From contig JAEMWC010001397.1 in the NCBI GenBank assembly GCA_016490735.1, positions 65,001 through 129,000 of the forward strand: 64,000 nt of DNA, in the 5' to 3' direction. Each line of letters starts with the position of its first letter. Position 1 is the first letter of the stretch. The notes under the pieces were generated by a model. That model ran no database searches, was not told the origin of the DNA, and was given only the letters and a program-made list of their open reading frames with translations. The position numbers were made by a program, and so were the translations under genes. Origin of the DNA: Pachyseris speciosa. Its lineage: Eukaryota; Cnidaria; Anthozoa; Scleractinia; Pachyseridae. Positions 1 to 11,606 of the stretch are shown here, in pieces.

Positions 1-2600
1 AGACAAATAAATTTATTGTTCCAAATCACGGTTATACATATTTCTTCATATGTCAGGGGGAGCTCCAATTCATTTTCTGTGTAGCTGCAGAACACAGAGT
101 AAAACTTTATAGTACTTGGTAAGATTTATGGGTAGTTTGTTGACATCAAAATTACAAACTAAAATCAATCTGCCGCTAACTGGCTTCAAATAATGGGATA
201 AAAAAAAATGTCTAATTGCATGGTTCATCGTCGGCAAGTTTCTTGCAGCGCATTATTCTTTGTGTCCTAATGATGGAGCCTAAGTGCGGGGCTTTGAGCC
301 CACCATCTTCAATATCACTAGTCAATGACGATCTTTTCACTTTATCTTTCCCCTTCCAAATAAAATCAAATAAAATTCTGTTGGCCTTCTTTATCTATAC
401 AGATTGAACCGGCGCGATACATTAACATTGGAATTACAAAGGTTTTTACGATCTGAATTCTACCGATAATTGTTAGACCTCCACTTCCAAAGTCGATGTT
501 TGGTTTTGATAGAGACAGTCATTTCTTCAAAATTCAGTTTCCGTCCCTGGTGTCGATCACAAGGTATACCCCTAAAATTTTCATTGCTTTATTAATCTTA
601 ATTTTAGAAGTAGTTTGTCGAAACGAAGGAACAGCAGGATTCCCCAAAAGCAACATTTCTGTTTTGGAAAAATTTATTGTAAGGCCATTAGAGTGCATAT
701 TCCAAACTTCGCTATAACATCAAGAATTTCATCGAGCGATTGATCATTCCTCAAGAAATATTTAATTAAAGCAGTTAATCATCTACAAAAATTTCAAGTT
801 TGATTTCTGTCCCACCCACTAAGATTCCTTGAATATTTTTATTTTCACGAATACTGATAGGTAAAACTTCAAGAACCATAATAAATAAATACATAAATAA
901 ATAAATAAATAAATAAATAAGGGAAGAGCGGGTCATCTTGCCTTACACCTCTTTGTATATTGAAGAGTCCAGTAGAGAAACCATTGTTTAGGACACTGCT
1001 TGCAATATTTTGGTAAATAGTATGTGTCCATTGCATGAACGAAGGACCAAAATTGAAAGCATGAAGCGTAATTTGCCAAAAAACGTCTGTTAACTGAGTC
1101 AAATGATTACGTTGATTAATAAAATCGGTTGCCAATTCGAAATTTCTCATTTATCATTAACTTTCTTTTCTAACAAGGTAATAATTGCTTGTTTTTGTGT
1201 GTTCGATAATTCACCTCGATCATATGAACAATTGAAACAATCAACAAGGACTTCACCAAGAGTATCCCAAAAGGCTTTATAAAACTCTACTGTGAGGCCA
1301 TCATTACCAGGATACTTACTGTTTTGAAACTGAAGAAGTTCAGACTCTTTAGACATTCCTCTAAAGTCAGTTTCCCCTTACGTGAAAGGACATCATCATT
1401 GGATAACTTAAGAATTTCCTGAGACTGTAAGAAAAACCTTAGCTCATTATCGCTCTTCCACCGATAGATGCTCATAAAAAGCGTCATACTCATGCATTCC
1501 TACGAATTTCCAATTTTTCCGTATTTTCAATGGAGGGATCCTTACCGCAGTCATCCTCACAAGCTTTCAGCGAGTCTTCTAGAATTCTCAATTTTGCCCT
1601 CCTTGCGCTAGCTTTCTCTTTACTGAATTTAATTGTCACTTACCTTATCCGGTATTTAATTAATTATTAGAAGTCCCAAAGAACTCTCTTGTCGTTAACT
1701 TCATTAGCTTCCTCCCGCCAAATTGGCCTGCTTTTGGTTATTATATATATTAGCCTAACGAAGTCATGGTCATGTAATAAACTAGCATTAAATTTCCAAT
1801 GTGAAGGACCGTGCCTCTGTTCTTCAATGCTATTGAAATGTAGAACAATGGCCCAGTGATCGGAATTTGTTGCCAGAACTATATCCACACTTTCTACCTC
1901 CTCCTGGTATGAGTCGCCTAAGAGCCAATAATCTAACCTTCGTTGGATGAAAGGACTTTATTGTCTCCAGGTAAAGCGTTTTGAGTTCGGGTGTCTTATC
2001 CGCCAAATATCTACTAAGTCGAAGTTTAAAGAAATATTTTGAATGTACTTCAAGGAATCTTTTTTGGCCGGGTTGCCTCCCGAACAATCCAAATCTGCAC
2101 CCATTGTAACATTATAATCTCCACCTATTACAATTTTTTTGTTTAGCCCTTGTTTAGAACTTTTCTAATAATTAATCCAGATAACTGTAGAAAGTGCACT
2201 GTTCTTGGACCCTATTCGGTGCATAAATATTTGCTAATAAGTAGTCTGATCCCTGTACAGTGGCGTCAATCAAAATATATGTACCGTCAGTGTCCACTAC
2301 GGACGATTTTAATTCGAATTCCAAACCGTCTTTTACTAACACCAATACCCCACAATTGTGATTTGTACGGTGAGAGAAGAACATCTTATCTTTCTATTGT
2401 GTTTTCCAAATAGCTTCTACTTCTTTCGTACTGTATGTTTCCTGAAGAAAAACTATGTCCGCCTTTTGCCTGTTGAGCCATAAAAACAGAGCTTTCCTCT
2501 TGGTGGAGGATCGAATGCCTCGAAAATTTAAAGACAGTAATTTGAAGTCAACATTATTCTTATTGAATTTAAGACTTGAAGGGATTCATATGCAGAGAAC
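1..2600 (-). pseudogene. L1-like LINE ORF2 (endonuclease plus reverse transcriptase), decayed, cut by window edge
   Basis: Minus-strand fragments in several frames line up in the order of an L1/Tx1-type ORF2. An APE-type endonuclease part lies around 2580-1670, with ADIVFLQETYS near the N-terminus and later GVLVLVKDGLEF and LLANIYAPNR. The reverse transcriptase lies around 1360-780, with PGNDGLTVEFYKAFWDTLGE, the GVRQDDPLFPYLF motif (usual form GVRQGDPLSPYLF) and a FVDD catalytic box near 790. Stops and frameshifts separate the blocks, so no full protein is possible. An ATAA microsatellite interrupts the gene at about 886-920. The 3' part continues beyond base 1. It lies directly downstream of the ORF1 remnant, as expected for one L1-like element. 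The clade is inferred from the ORF1/ORF2 layout and could be a relative of L1. Confidence 0.8.
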
Positions 2601-2985
2601 TGAGATAGGTGGGAACAAGCACATAAACTCAGAGATACATTACACCAAAGAACAAAACAAAGGACACTTAATAAACATGATAACAATGGACATAACGAGT
2701 TATACAAAAACATTAAAAAAGCAGTGGATATTCTTTATCCACGTACTGCCCTGGGGACAAGGACTAAAACTTCTTTTCTGTAATATATGCAAAAACACTA
2801 CATCCGTTTATAAGAAAAGATAAAGAAAGAAAAATATAAATGCACTCATGCATTTGTTACGGCCGCTTAAACGCTCAGTAAACCGTCAATAAAAATTTTG
2901 TCTGGTTGTTGTTTGTCAAAAAAAGCCATTCTGCCCTCTTCTCTTGCCGTCTTCATCTTTGACCATAATCTCTTTCTCCTCTGTC

Positions 2986-3447
2986 AGGGGCACCCAACGA
3001 CAAGTTTCGGTAGATATCTGTTCGGTGGAGGGTTGTTCGCCTTAAGCTTTCGGCGTCGATCAAAGATGGCGTCGGTTAAAGAGTGCACTCGGGTTTTCGT
3101 AACTAAAACGTGACCTAAAAGATTCGCAACTGGGAAATCATAGCCCCTGAGGTTTTCGGAAAGGTCATAATTCCTGTTTTTGGCAGTCAAAAACGTCAGC
3201 TAGCATTTTCGGAAAGAAAATAGTTTCCTAGAAAGCTCGTGGAAAGTTCATTTCAACTTTCATTTTCTCAAAGGAAGATTTTATTCCCTAACATTTTCGG
3301 GCAATTAAACTTTCAGCTAGGGAATCCGAACAGATGAACTTCTTCTAGCTTATGAAAACACCACTTTAAACAGACTTCAAACATCACAAAGTACTTAAAA
3401 ACCTCTTTTCTACAGCTTTTGGTTGTTTTGGCTCGTTGGGTGCCCCT
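2986..3447. mobile_element. MITE, hAT-like, inside LINE ORF1
   Basis: The ends are inverted: AGGGGCACCCAACGA at the left and TCGTTGGGTGCCCCT at the right. The eight bases outside each end are CCTCTGTC and GCTCTGTT (6 of 8 identical), which fits an aged 8-bp target duplication of hAT type. It contains no transposase frame. It interrupts ORF1 of the surrounding LINE, so it inserted after that LINE. Confidence 0.7.
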
Positions 3448-3776
3448 GCTCTGTTGAATCTCACTTGGACAGTCGGCGTAAACGTTCACCTCGGATTCCT
3501 CTTCCAAATCACAAACACTTTTGAAAACGAGCTCGCGTTCTGGAAATCTAAGGAATCGGGCAAGTATCGGCCTCGACTGCCCTGCTCTCTTCTTTCCTAA
3601 TCGGTGGATTCGCTGAAATTTAATACTGCGCGGGTTTTCAATCTTCGGTTCATCCTCAGAGAACTTGTATATGACCTCACTTGTGTTCTCGGCGCCTTGG
3701 GAAGTCTCAGGCAACTCAACAATACAGAGGTTCTCTCTTCTACCATATCCGTCTTGATAAAGAATTTGATCCTCCA

Positions 3777-4015
3777 GGGCCCGGTTGTTCGAAAGCCGAT
3801 TAAGTTAATCCAGGATTAACGTAAACTTTGATTGCAGTTTTTATGTTTTGGATGAAAGTTTCTTTTGCCGCTGTTTGCTTTTCAGGATTAACGCCCTCTG
3901 ATCTTAAATTTTGCAGAATATCAGCGTTGAGCAACGTTCAAGGGCAGAGAAATAAACTCCTTGATTAATTTTTAATCTTGGATTAGGGTTAATCGGCTTT
4001 CGAACAACCCGGCCC
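3777..4015. mobile_element. MITE with GGGCCCGGTTGTTCG inverted ends
   Basis: Inverted ends of about 30 bases (GGGCCCGGTTGTTCGAAAGC and its near complement GCTTTCGAACAACCCGGCCC) enclose about 240 bases with no coding frame. It splits the coiled-coil part of the LINE ORF1. The superfamily is not clear because the flanks show only a short possible duplication. Confidence 0.65.
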
Positions 4016-5089
4016 AGGCTTTTAATTTTTCTAGAGTTTGCTTCTGTCTACCTTTCTGGTCTGTGATATCGGCATTTGTAGAAGTAAAACCGGTTTCTAG
4101 CTCTTGGATGTTCTTCTCCATTCTTTTTGTCTTCTCGTTCAAGGTTGTCACCTCCTTAAGAACGTTGTTCATTGATTTCTCCAGTCCAGAAATCTGCGCA
4201 AGAACTCCTTCCATATCCAATCTGTAATTTCTCTTCCATCCTTTCCAGCCTGTTGAGAATTTGTTGAAGCTGTTCCGCGATCTTTTCAGATATCTTCAGC
4301 GCGTTGCTTTGTTGACCTGATCGCTTTCGTCGAATGATGTTTCGCTAATGTTGGACTCGGACAGTGTTGTGTAAAAGCTTGATACGAATACCTTTTTGCC
4401 TTCCGGCGAACAAATATCACTCTCTGAACCAGAGCTCTTGCTAGCCCTATTTTTTCGCTTGAAATTTGGATTAGTTCCGGCCATAAACACAACAAGCTAA
4501 AGTAATATAAGTTGCAATTAACGGGAGCAGGTTTGAAGACGACTTCACTCGCTTGATAGCAAAGTCCTTATGCATCGAAATCGTTTATACGCCAGTTGTG
4601 AAATATTGGTTTATACCAAGCCACAGAAAAATCGATCAGAATACAAGAAAGCCGTTGTGTATTCATTGGTAATCCTTTAAAGTTTCCATCCTGTACTTGT
4701 GGATGGGCAAAATCTAGTAACTCAGTAAAAAATATCTCTTGAAAACATACCACAACAAGAACTTGAGAAAGTTTTAACAATTCAAGACTGGGACGAATGT
4801 GAACCAGAAAAGCTGACGTCGATGTTACGACGTTTCAGTGACCGTTTATTAAAGGAAAAAGGAAAACAGGTAAAGTATTTCTCACGGACAGACAGTCCAC
4901 GAAGGCTACAGAAGCTCTGTCTTTCAAAGGAAAGTAGCTTCGTCATACAGACAAAGGCGGGTTCCGCTCTTCAAACACAAATTTTAAGACTTTTCAAAAA
5001 ATTCTTAATTATAATACAAGAAATAAATGTAATCTACAATTACTACCAATTAGACGTAACTGGGGAAGGCAAAGATTAGTATTTCAAGC

Positions 5090-5462
5090 GATTTAAGACT
5101 GAAACTCATTAATTGACGACATAAGATCCTTGCTCAAAGTCTCTAAAAGATTTTAAATTTAAATATTTAAGGAATTTGAACCAAATTTTCTCGCTTGTAT
5201 TTTTATCCTCCTTATCTATTTTACATTTTATTAAATTCTATTATTGTTAGTTTTTGTTATGTGTACCTAGTTAGTTTGTTTTTAACTATTTTCATCCAGT
5301 TAATTATTATTGTTTGTTTGTAACTTTTATATACAGGGCCTTTCTTAAAACCACTGCTGTGAGAGAGCACCCTGTATAAATAGTTATAAATCAATCAACC
5401 ATTCAATAAATAAATAAATAACTAAATCTATAAATAAATAAATAAGTAAATAAATAAATAAA
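5090..5462 (+). repeat. AT-rich LINE-type 3' tail ending in (AAAT)n
   Basis: An AT-rich stretch ends in CACCCTGTATAAATA and then a long AAAT/ATAA microsatellite at about 5405-5462. This is the usual look of a 3' untranslated end of a LINE in cnidarian DNA. No coding sequence of the element is recognisable upstream, so the assignment is tentative. Confidence 0.35.
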
Positions 5463-6388
5463 GCCAAAACCGGGCAAAAGAAAGTATTGTTACTGAACGG
5501 AATTTGGATTCAGAAGCTGTGGAACTGAATTTTTACTATGGTGGGGTGATCATTTCTAGCTTTACACAGCTTCCAGGAAACTTTGAGATGTTCTTGAAGC
5601 AAATCGGAAGGAATAAGATTTATTACAGACTTGTTATAACTCGGCATTTCTGATCCTGCTAGATGTGTTGCATGCTTGGCCTGTTTCATTGATTGCTTGA
5701 GTGACTGACGTAAACGATTATTATACAACTGAGTGTAAGGTGTCACTATGGCATACTTTCTAAAGGGACGGTTTTGTTTGAATTCATTTTAATTATCGTC
5801 ATCATTATCATCAGCAATTGTTTATGTCCTTGTCACGAAAGTGTTGTGCTCTCCCCTGTTAGCTGCGCTGTAACTTGTATTTTGATTTGTTTCGTCATTT
5901 ATATTGCAGGTTTCTAGTTTCAGTAATCTGGTTCAAATAGTAGTGGTTGTATAATGACAAATAAACCCTCTGTTTTAAACTAAAGTTTTGTCGTTGTTAA
6001 TTGTAAGTCTGTTAGAGAAACTGAGACAGAGTGAGAGACGTCTAGTAAAAACTTTTGGCGGTTGAGAATGAACTTTTTCGGGTATAAATGTACACGTGAC
6101 TAAGTGACCTTTGATCGAAATAATTTGCTTCACAAACCTATAACCTCTTAAGGTGAACACAGCATATAAGGGCTTGAACCATGTGCGCTGGAAGTAATGA
6201 CTTTGATTAATCGAACTATATTTTCTGTAGCTGAGGAGTAACAGACATTTCCTCGTACTCTCAGACGTTGGTGTTGCAGCGTTTTTATGCTGACCTTCAT
6301 CGAATTTTCTCGCAATCCGAGGAGAACTGGAACTGTAGCGTTTAATTCAAATTGTGTCACTAAGTAATTCACATGGATACCCTTATAC
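5463..6388. other. No gene seen
   Basis: Only short unsupported frames are present on either strand. I saw no splice-flanked coding block, RNA gene or element end here. Confidence 0.5.
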
Positions 6389-6568
6389 ACCCTATGCAAA
6401 AATGGATGCCTTTAAATTATTCTTTTGTTCGTATTCAACATAGCCTCACTAACCTCGTTCGGGATAAAAAATTCTTCAGAATTTTGATCTCAAAAGCGAG
6501 GTTAGTGAGGCTATTTGAATAAGAGTAAAAGAATAAATAATTTAAAAGCAGCCATTTTTACATTGGGT
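6389..6568. mobile_element. Hairpin MITE
   Basis: The stretch is a near-perfect palindrome. Its left arm begins ACCCTATGCAAAAATGG and runs to CCTCACTAACCTCG. The right arm starts CGAGGTTAGTGAGG and returns to CATTTTTACATTGGGT. The loop is about 40 bases. There is no coding content. Confidence 0.7.
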
Positions 6569-6695
6569 CTATGGAATCACTGTAACTATAGGAATAATAG
6601 TGTGAAAATGTGTTGAGCTGCAAAACAGAAAATTTTATGATATTAATAGCGGAGCTCCAGCGGCCCGAAGGGCCGCGAAGCGGAGCACCATACCT

Positions 6696-6727
<32 letters not shown>

Positions 6728-8340
6728 AAAATGGCTAGCGGTATTGCTCGTGGGCCCGCACGACGACGACGACGACGACGACGGTGGAGTTGCCCAATAA
6801 CTAATAATATCCTAATAATAATCATAATAATCCAACATGGCGGCCATACTCCACCTGGCCCAGCTGACCAGCTAGTTTACAGCGTAAGTCTTTGATACTG
6901 GACATCCATCTTATAACCAATTGACACCTGTCAAAACAAGGTATCCGCTGACCAGTGTCACGTGACCATATCGCGGGCTCAAGTTGAGACCTCATCGAGG
7001 TCAGCTGTTTTTTTGAAGTTGACCGCTGACCAGGTACTTGCTTTCGATTTGATCGCAGGCTCAAGCCAGGTGTGGGACACCCAAACCAAATCGAGGCTTA
7101 ATTTTTCGCGCGCTTTCTGCGGCTCGTAATTTCACATTCACTTGGTTTCTTCATTTTGAGCAAAACAACTTCATCGTCTTCGATCGAAGTTTGTCTTTAA
7201 ATTCGCGTAAAAAGCATAAAAATCAAGAACTTGTCAAAAGATACTCCGGAACGTGACTTTTCAAGTGATGAAGGGAAGAGCGATTTTTCTCAAGAAAAGC
7301 TTCAAACTTGGATGGATTAAGCGGTTGAAAACAGTATAATTCAACGCTTCAAGGGCTTTCACTTTACCGCGGCATCTTGCATCTCACTAAGAAAGGTCAC
7401 TTAACAGTTCACCTGTGTTAATGGGAGGAACGAGTAGCTCAAACTCTGTGGAAAAAGCTCTTTCTTTGGACAAACCGTTTGCTATTTTTGCGGATGCTTG
7501 TTTTTACCTTACTGAAGCTTACGTATTTTCAAGTGGTAGAAACCTCTACAACACAACGCAGGACAGTGAGGTAAATTAAATAAATAGAAGCTTAACATTT
7601 GGTTTAATCGTTGTTACTTTTGTTCAGGGATGAAACTTGTATTTTTCTCTCCAATGGATATAAATAACAATCATCTGTACTCGTTTTGGACGCAAAGAAG
7701 TAGTTGAATTGTTTGTTTGCTTGTTTGTTTTTGTTACGTTGTTTTCTTTGCAAGCTAACGAGTGTTTTTACTCGGCTTGGCTGACTGTTTTTCGACCTTG
7801 GTACCTCAACAGCGTTAAGAAACTTTTGCCCTTATCTTAATAACACATAATCACAATGAGTCCTCGTAAAATTAAGCATTAAAACTCGAGTAAAAAAAAG
7901 CCGATCAAATGCATATGCATGTCCACGTCTCAAAATCTGACATAAAGTTGTCAAAATTTGAAAAACGTTTTAGAGATCTTCGTCGAAAGCGGCCTGTAAA
8001 CAACAATATTAAGTTTCGCCGTCTATAAACATGCCGTCTTAATTTGTTTGAGACGGTAAGAATCAGCGTTTGGATGTTAAAAACACCGAAATGGGTTGAC
8101 GGGCTGGGCTGGCTTTATTTTATATTGGACGGGTCTGCGAGAGAAATGCTGGTGTGGTTTGGCAAGCGCTTTCTTCGTTAACTGGATGACGCTTTGCCAC
8201 TGAGAATCATTAATTGAAGAAGGTTCTTCGGAAGACATGGTAATACCAGTAAAACTATCAAAGCTCTTTAGCGTTTTGTGTCAGCCAAGGAAAGATTTTG
8301 TGGGAAATGGCGCTATTATTCAGCTCTGTCGCGTTCCGAG
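6569..8340. other. No gene seen; (ACG)n microsatellite at about 6756-6782
   Basis: The stretch contains a GACGAC trinucleotide run near 6760. Moderately GC-rich sequence around 6830-7080 starts with AACATGGCGGCCAT on the plus strand. No open frame has a recognisable domain or splice context. Confidence 0.45.
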
Positions 8341-8356
8341 TGATTGCTGCCTCAGC

Positions 8357-8782
8357 GATTCCTGTTGACTGCTCTAAACGATCAGGTGTGGACCTCTTTT
8401 TTGTCTTTTCTACGGACATTTATGTCAAAATTGCTAAGCAATTTTTGTTACTTGTCTAATTTCTCCACGTTCTCCAAGAATCTTCGAAGAAATGTTATTC
8501 GTATTCTGCTTTGTTTTCTTGTAATACTTGTGTTTGTTGTTCTGTTGTTTCTGAACCGCGGTCAATTCCTGTTGACTGCTCTTAACGATCAGTTTTTACC
8601 CTTTATTGTCTTTTCTACGGGCATTAATGTCAAAATAAATACCGATTTTTCTAGACTAATCAGTACAAGCTATTATTATTACAAGCTAGTCTTGTTTAAT
8701 TTCTCCACCTTCTCCTTCTTCCAGCATAACACTCGCATCGTACTTTGTTCGCTTGTAGTGTTTGTTTTTCTTAATCCGCTTT
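8357..8782 (+). repeat. Direct tandem duplication, unit about 209 bp
   Basis: Two diverged head-to-tail copies start with CCTGTTGACTGCTC at about 8361 and 8570. They share CGATCAG, GTCTTTTCTACGG and AATTTCTCCAC.TTCTCC in the same order. The 146-codon open frame across them is T-rich and repeats with the unit, so I treat it as a by-product of the duplication and not as a gene. Confidence 0.6.
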
Positions 8783-8984
8783 GAATTCCGTTACGCTTTC
8801 ATCTGAAAGTAGTTAGGACTCTCGAATGTCTGTATTTTTTTTGCAAACGTTTGCTATCGAAAACTCTTCGTTTTCCCTGCTGCTGCTCAATTGTTTTGGA
8901 CACAAATTAAACTGGCCCAAATAAAGCCATGCGAAGTTGCTCGGTGAGAGTGTGCAACTCCGATTCTAGGCTTGGCCTGGCTAA

Positions 8985-9123
8985 ATATATATATATGGCC
9001 TTCAGCTTTTCTTTTTATAATCGCTACATACCAGACTGGAATGGTGTTCCATCGAACATCATGCATGCACCTTCTTTAAGCAGGTTTAAGTCCTATCTAT
9101 TACATTATTTGTGTCAATTTTAA
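8985..9123 (+). pseudogene. CR1-like LINE reverse transcriptase C-terminal stub
   Basis: A short plus-strand frame reads YIPDWNGVPSNIMHAPSLSR followed by FKSYL. This matches the characteristic C-terminus of CR1-type LINE polyproteins (pattern IPDWNxLPxxVxxAPSLxxFK). Nothing of the catalytic domain is present, which fits a heavily 5'-truncated copy. The downstream sequence is AT-rich and may be its 3' tail. Confidence 0.55.
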
Positions 9124-10185
9124 ATCAGATGTAGCTTGTGAGTGACAAGTATGTAATTTAATTAGGTTAGCGTTGGATTGTATTTCAATTTTACTTCTTT
9201 ATTTTTAGTGTCAATCTCAAAGCAGGGGTGACTTGTAAGAGACAAATGTTTGATTTAATTTGATTAGGTTAGCTTTGGGCCACGTTTAAATTTCACCTCT
9301 TAGTTTTTAGAAATTATGGGATTTTTGATGTTTGAGGAAGTATGTTGTGCAATTTCAAATGTACATGGAGAAATGTGAGACTAGTCCTTACCTTTCTTGC
9401 AAAATAGAAAATCAAGTTAAGATTGCTAACACGGATTTCCCGCACTTTTTCTTTGGTGAATCATTACCTTAAATCCTCATACTACATTGTTAATTACCTT
9501 GATAGTGATATCAACCACATGCCCAATATTTTATTATCAAGTTGCTTAGTCTTGCACTTGGCTGGCCAGAAATGCAGCTGGATTTCTTTTTGAAAACACT
9601 GTAGGTGCATTGATTGATGAGCTTAATGTCAGCAAGCAGTTTTTTGCGATAGTAAGGTCAAGAAGTAACTGATCAAAAGAAATATATTGGCCTTAATGCA
9701 TATCATCTAAATATTTTTATTGATTTCCATGTATCTTTCTTTCATAAATTTTTTTGATGCATACATATATCCAGAGGATACACAATTTCTGATTTCCAAC
9801 CGTCTCATGGGAGGCTTTGGATAACTGAAATTGCATTCATTATTAAGTGATGATCTGAATCACTATATGTCTGATGTCGGATACTGATTCAAAATAGCAT
9901 TCACCAGGCTTCTCCACCAATTTCTAGTGGCTCTAAACCATAACTAAGTAGCCTACAGTTAAACGGGGAAACAGACCTGTCCTTAGGTATTGCTCTAAGA
10001 TGTTAAGAAATGTTTTGTTTTAAAAATTTATAGATGCAAACTAGCGTTGCAGGTTCTTTTTTACACAAAGTATTAAAGATTATTGTTTTAAAAAAACCTA
10101 CCTCAATATATTTTTTTGCTTTTTAACATCTCCAAACTCAATTTGCAAAGGAATTTTTATTACCTTACTGAATAGAATGCTTGTT
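9124..10185. other. AT-rich intergenic sequence, no gene seen
   Basis: Stops are frequent in all frames and I recognise no domain. A short near-repeat (TTGTGAGTGACAAG / TTGTAAGAGACAAA) occurs near 9137 and 9231. Confidence 0.45.
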
Positions 10186-10330
10186 TTTAGGAGGGGTGGG
10201 GGTCCAAATCCGTAAAAGGGGATTCATATCTGCTAGCAGTTCTGGACTAGGGGGTCCAAATCTGATCCACAAGCAGATCTGGACTGGAGGATGCAAATCT
10301 GCGGGGGGTCCAAATCCACTGTGACACTGG
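10186..10330 (+). repeat. G-rich GGGGGTCCAAATC short repeats
   Basis: The motif GGGGGTCCAAATC occurs three times (near 10197, 10246 and 10304), with related CAGATCTGGACTGG blocks between. It looks like the sub-terminal repeat region of a small transposon or a degenerate minisatellite. Confidence 0.4.
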
Positions 10331-10542
10331 CTCAGATCACCTTTCCATACTATTTTTTACAGCCTTGGGTCTGTAGCTTGAGTGAGGTCAAATGGGTGAT
10401 ATGACCAGCACACTATATGTAAATGCCAGTAGAAAAAGAATGCTTTTGGAGCTCCGCTTTTAGGCTTGGCTAAATATATATATTAGCAGTAGCTGGAGAT
10501 GACAGCAAACAGAAATTTTCGAGGAAGAAGAAATATAACATG

Positions 10543-10908
10543 TTAGTATATACCACACAAGTGAATAATTCTTTTCATGCGCTCTGACTGGTTAACTTGT
10601 AGGTGATTAGCAAATTACCATTAAATAGGCTGATTTAGCAAAGGCAACGGGGACTTCTTGACAACGGCACGCGCAGATCTAAAAACCGACTGGACCAATG
10701 GCAGAGCAGCAAATTGAGCACCGGAAGTCGTGTTCACTCCTTTCCGCGCGCTCTCGCGTCCTCAAATGACGTTCCCGTTCTGTTGCTAAATTAGCACGAG
10801 CAGCCTGCGCGTGAGATTTTAAAATTTGCGACCGCTTGTCGGTATATTGTCACACATAAAGTAAAGTTCTGGTCCGCTAAGTTTTTCAGCTTGTGTGGTA
10901 TATACTAA
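10543..10908. mobile_element. MITE, TTAGTATATACCACACAAG family, copy 1
   Basis: The terminal inverted repeats are exact over 19 bases: TTAGTATATACCACACAAG at the left and its complement CTTGTGTGGTATATACTAA at the right. The interior has no gene. A shorter member with the same ends lies at 34076-34271. Confidence 0.8.
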
Positions 10909-11606
10909 AACAAATGAATAAAGGGGATTAGTTTCTAAAGAAACTTTGGTGCTGCGTCGGTGAGGGTCCCCCAGGGAGGTCTGTGTTCCCGTGTTCCCTT
11001 CAAAATTTAACTCTGTTCCCTTGTTCCCGTCCAAAATTACACCTTGTTCCCTTGTTACCCTTTCAAGATTAAATTTTATCTCTTATTCTTTGCATATACG
11101 TCCTAATTAACCAATCTGAACAAAACAAAATAACTGATTGAAGGTCTACAGTGTTGCTGATAAATTTTGATCATTCTTTCTGTGATATTTTTGACTTTGT
11201 GAAAGTATTTCGTAAGAAAAATTAAAACAAATCGTAATAGACACGAAAGATGGCAACAAAAACTTGCCAAAGAAATCAGAAAACAGCAGAAAATCTTCTA
11301 TAACCCCCACGCTTATGTAAAATACGTAGGACCTTGTAATTTTTTGTGTTTGTTCCCCTGTTCCCTAACCTATTTGATGTTCCATTGTTCCCTACGATTT
11401 TTTTGCTTTGTTCCCGTGTTCCCATTGCCAAATTTCCCGTGTTCCCTTGTTCCCCCAAAATCCCAGGGGGACCCTCGTCGGTGGGGGAGTGAAACACGAA
11501 AATTTGGTTTATCAACGGAGTTGATAATGTAAATTGACCACCATACAGGGATTCCATTAGCTGAAGTTTCTAGCGTTAGCGCTTCGTCGGAGCGAATCGA
11601 GAAATT
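10909..11606 (+). repeat. Penelope-type terminal (pLTR-like) sequence split by a MITE
   Basis: Bases 10927-10962 (ATTAGTTTCTAAAGAAAC to CGTCGGTG) and 11476-11550 (GTGGGGGAGTGAAACACG to the CCATACAGGG block) together match one uninterrupted copy at 21450-21562. The downstream GIY-YIG frame suggests this is the non-coding end region of a Penelope-like element. The MITE at 10963-11475 separates the halves. Confidence 0.6.
10963..11475. mobile_element. hAT-type MITE with 8-bp target site duplication
   Basis: The ends are AGGGTCCCCCAGGG and CCCAGGGGGACCCT, inverted with one mismatch. CGTCGGTG flanks both sides (10955-10962 and 11476-11483), and the paralogous copy at 21490 shows this octamer once with no insert. 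Eight-base duplications are typical of hAT transposition. Both sub-terminal regions are full of TGTTCCC motifs in the same orientation, probably transposase-binding repeats. The 513-base element encodes nothing convincing. Confidence 0.85.

Larger units (their letters stand above)
2867..4484 (-). pseudogene. L1-like LINE ORF1 (RNA-binding chaperone) split by two MITEs
   Basis: ORF1 starts at 4484 on the minus strand (MAGTNPNFKRKN) and ends with a stop at 2867-2869. The N-terminal part is basic and serine rich. A coiled coil follows near 4220-4016, with heptad-like sequence such as LEKSMNNVLKEVTTLNEK. The RNA-binding region near 3640-3450 has IKFQRIHRLGKKRAGQSRP followed by ARFLRF, which matches the L1 ORF1p pattern. 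The C-terminus resumes near 2985 with REEGRMAFFDKQQ. MITE insertions at 3777-4015 and 2986-3447 interrupt it; removing them in the mind leaves collinear ORF1 sequence on both sides. In L1 elements this protein coats the RNA and accompanies the ORF2 product. This copy cannot make it. Confidence 0.75.
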
